Part shown: positions 5,280 through 5,609 of the stretch, piece by piece | Layout of the letters: each line of letters begins with the position of its first letter | Numbering within the stretch: position 1 is the stretch's first letter | Assembly: GCA_019242065.1 (NCBI GenBank) | Contig: JAFAWJ010000189.1 | Coordinates: 1 to 5,609 of the forward strand | Source of the DNA: Chloroflexota bacterium | Lineage (GTDB): Bacteria > Chloroflexota > UBA6077 > CF-72 | Direction: 5' to 3' | DNA: 5,609 bases | Program-made: the position numbers and the translations under genes | The notes under the pieces: model-generated | What the model was told of the DNA's origin: nothing | What the model saw: the letters and a program-made list of their open reading frames with translations, nothing else | Database searches by the model: none

Positions 5280-5609
5280 ATGTCATTGTCACGCACGTGG
5301 ACATTCGGCGGCGCCGGCCAGGTGGGCTCGGGCACACCCTGGCGCACGCTGGGAGAGATCACCGCCCAGGCGCTCGCGCCGCTGGGGCACCACGTCAGCA
5401 TCGACGGGCGCGTGTTCGGCATCAACAATCCGCGGATGATCGCCGACGGAGCGGTGGACTTCGGTGGCGGGTTTGCGCAGCGCGTGCGCTGGGCGTATGC
5501 CGGCATTCACGACTACGCGAATGACCAACCACGGCGCAATCTGCGCGTTCTGGCATCCATCGAGTTCCCATCGTGGTTTGGCGTAGCCATCCGCTGGGAA
5601 ACCGGAATT
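5280..5609 (+). CDS. TAXI-like solute-binding protein, N-terminal part, apparently without signal peptide
   Basis: The frame is open from the ATG at 5280 to the window end, giving the first 110 residues of a longer protein. An in-frame TGA at 5247 and the absence of any other start codon between it and 5280 fix this as the earliest start. The sequence opens MSLSRTWTFGGAGQVGSGTPWRTLGE, then has a GINNPRMIADGAVDFGGG segment (47-64) and a LRVLASIEFPSWFGVAI strand (88-103). This order, a Gly-rich first loop, an Asn-rich turn, 'A-G-x-x-D-F-G', then a strand with hydrophobic start, matches the TAXI (TRAP-associated extracellular immunogenic) family of substrate-binding proteins, which bind organic acids such as glutamate or related solutes. 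Family members normally carry a Sec signal; here the domain begins about 6 residues from the start. It may be a cytoplasmic sensor, enzyme or repurposed binding protein. The similarity is from memory of the family pattern, so moderately sure. Confidence 0.68.
   Translation, partial: MSLSRTWTFGGAGQVGSGTPWRTLGEITAQALAPLGHHVSIDGRVFGINNPRMIADGAVDFGGGFAQRVRWAYAGIHDYANDQPRRNLRVLASIEFPSWFGVAIRWETGI

Noticed and set aside
4870..5439. Plus-strand open frame of 189 codons
   Set aside because: Antisense to the VOC gene and then out of frame with the TAXI-like gene; no domain features.

Overview
The window is a GC-rich, densely coded piece of bacterial chromosome with seven protein genes and no RNA gene, insertion sequence, CRISPR array or gene-free stretch above about 110 bases. 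High GC, a twin-arginine-like lipoprotein signal and a mix of solute-binding proteins, SnoaL-like, carboxymuconolactone-decarboxylase-like and VOC proteins suggest an environmental heterotroph. Chloroflexota is my first guess and Actinomycetota the second. This is inference: there is no phylogenetic marker gene.

Layout. (1) At 1-690 (+) is the C-terminal part of a family 5 (peptide/nickel-type) ABC substrate-binding protein, cut by the window edge. (2) Converging on it with a 10-base gap is a minus-strand block. Read in its own direction it runs: VOC/glyoxalase-fold protein (5262-4873), family 1 extracellular solute-binding lipoprotein (4765-3077), zinc-type alcohol dehydrogenase (3022-1961), two-domain CMD/AhpD-like protein (1953-1108) and SnoaL-like protein (1099-701). 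The last three are separated by 7 and 8 bases and almost certainly form an operon. (3) Leaving divergently from the VOC gene, with only 17 bases between the two start codons, is a plus-strand gene at 5280 that runs off the right edge. It resembles the start of a TAXI-type solute-binding protein but has no signal peptide.

Working together. The ADH, CMD-like and SnoaL-like trio looks like a small catabolic cassette that oxidises an alcohol and then processes the carbonyl or ring product. It is surrounded by binding proteins of three unrelated classes (SBP family 5, SBP family 1, TAXI), and no transporter permease is visible. The substrate cannot be named from the sequence. Three symmetrical DNA elements sit in the short intergenic regions: a perfect 14-base palindrome with a GTATAC core just before the ADH start, nested dyads before the SBP lipoprotein, and a 10-base palindrome in the VOC/TAXI gap that supplies a Shine-Dalgarno-like AGGA on both strands.

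I see no clear novel defence or mobile system. The best candidates for follow-up are the cassette with its putative operator, the signal-less TAXI-like protein and the dual-use palindrome.
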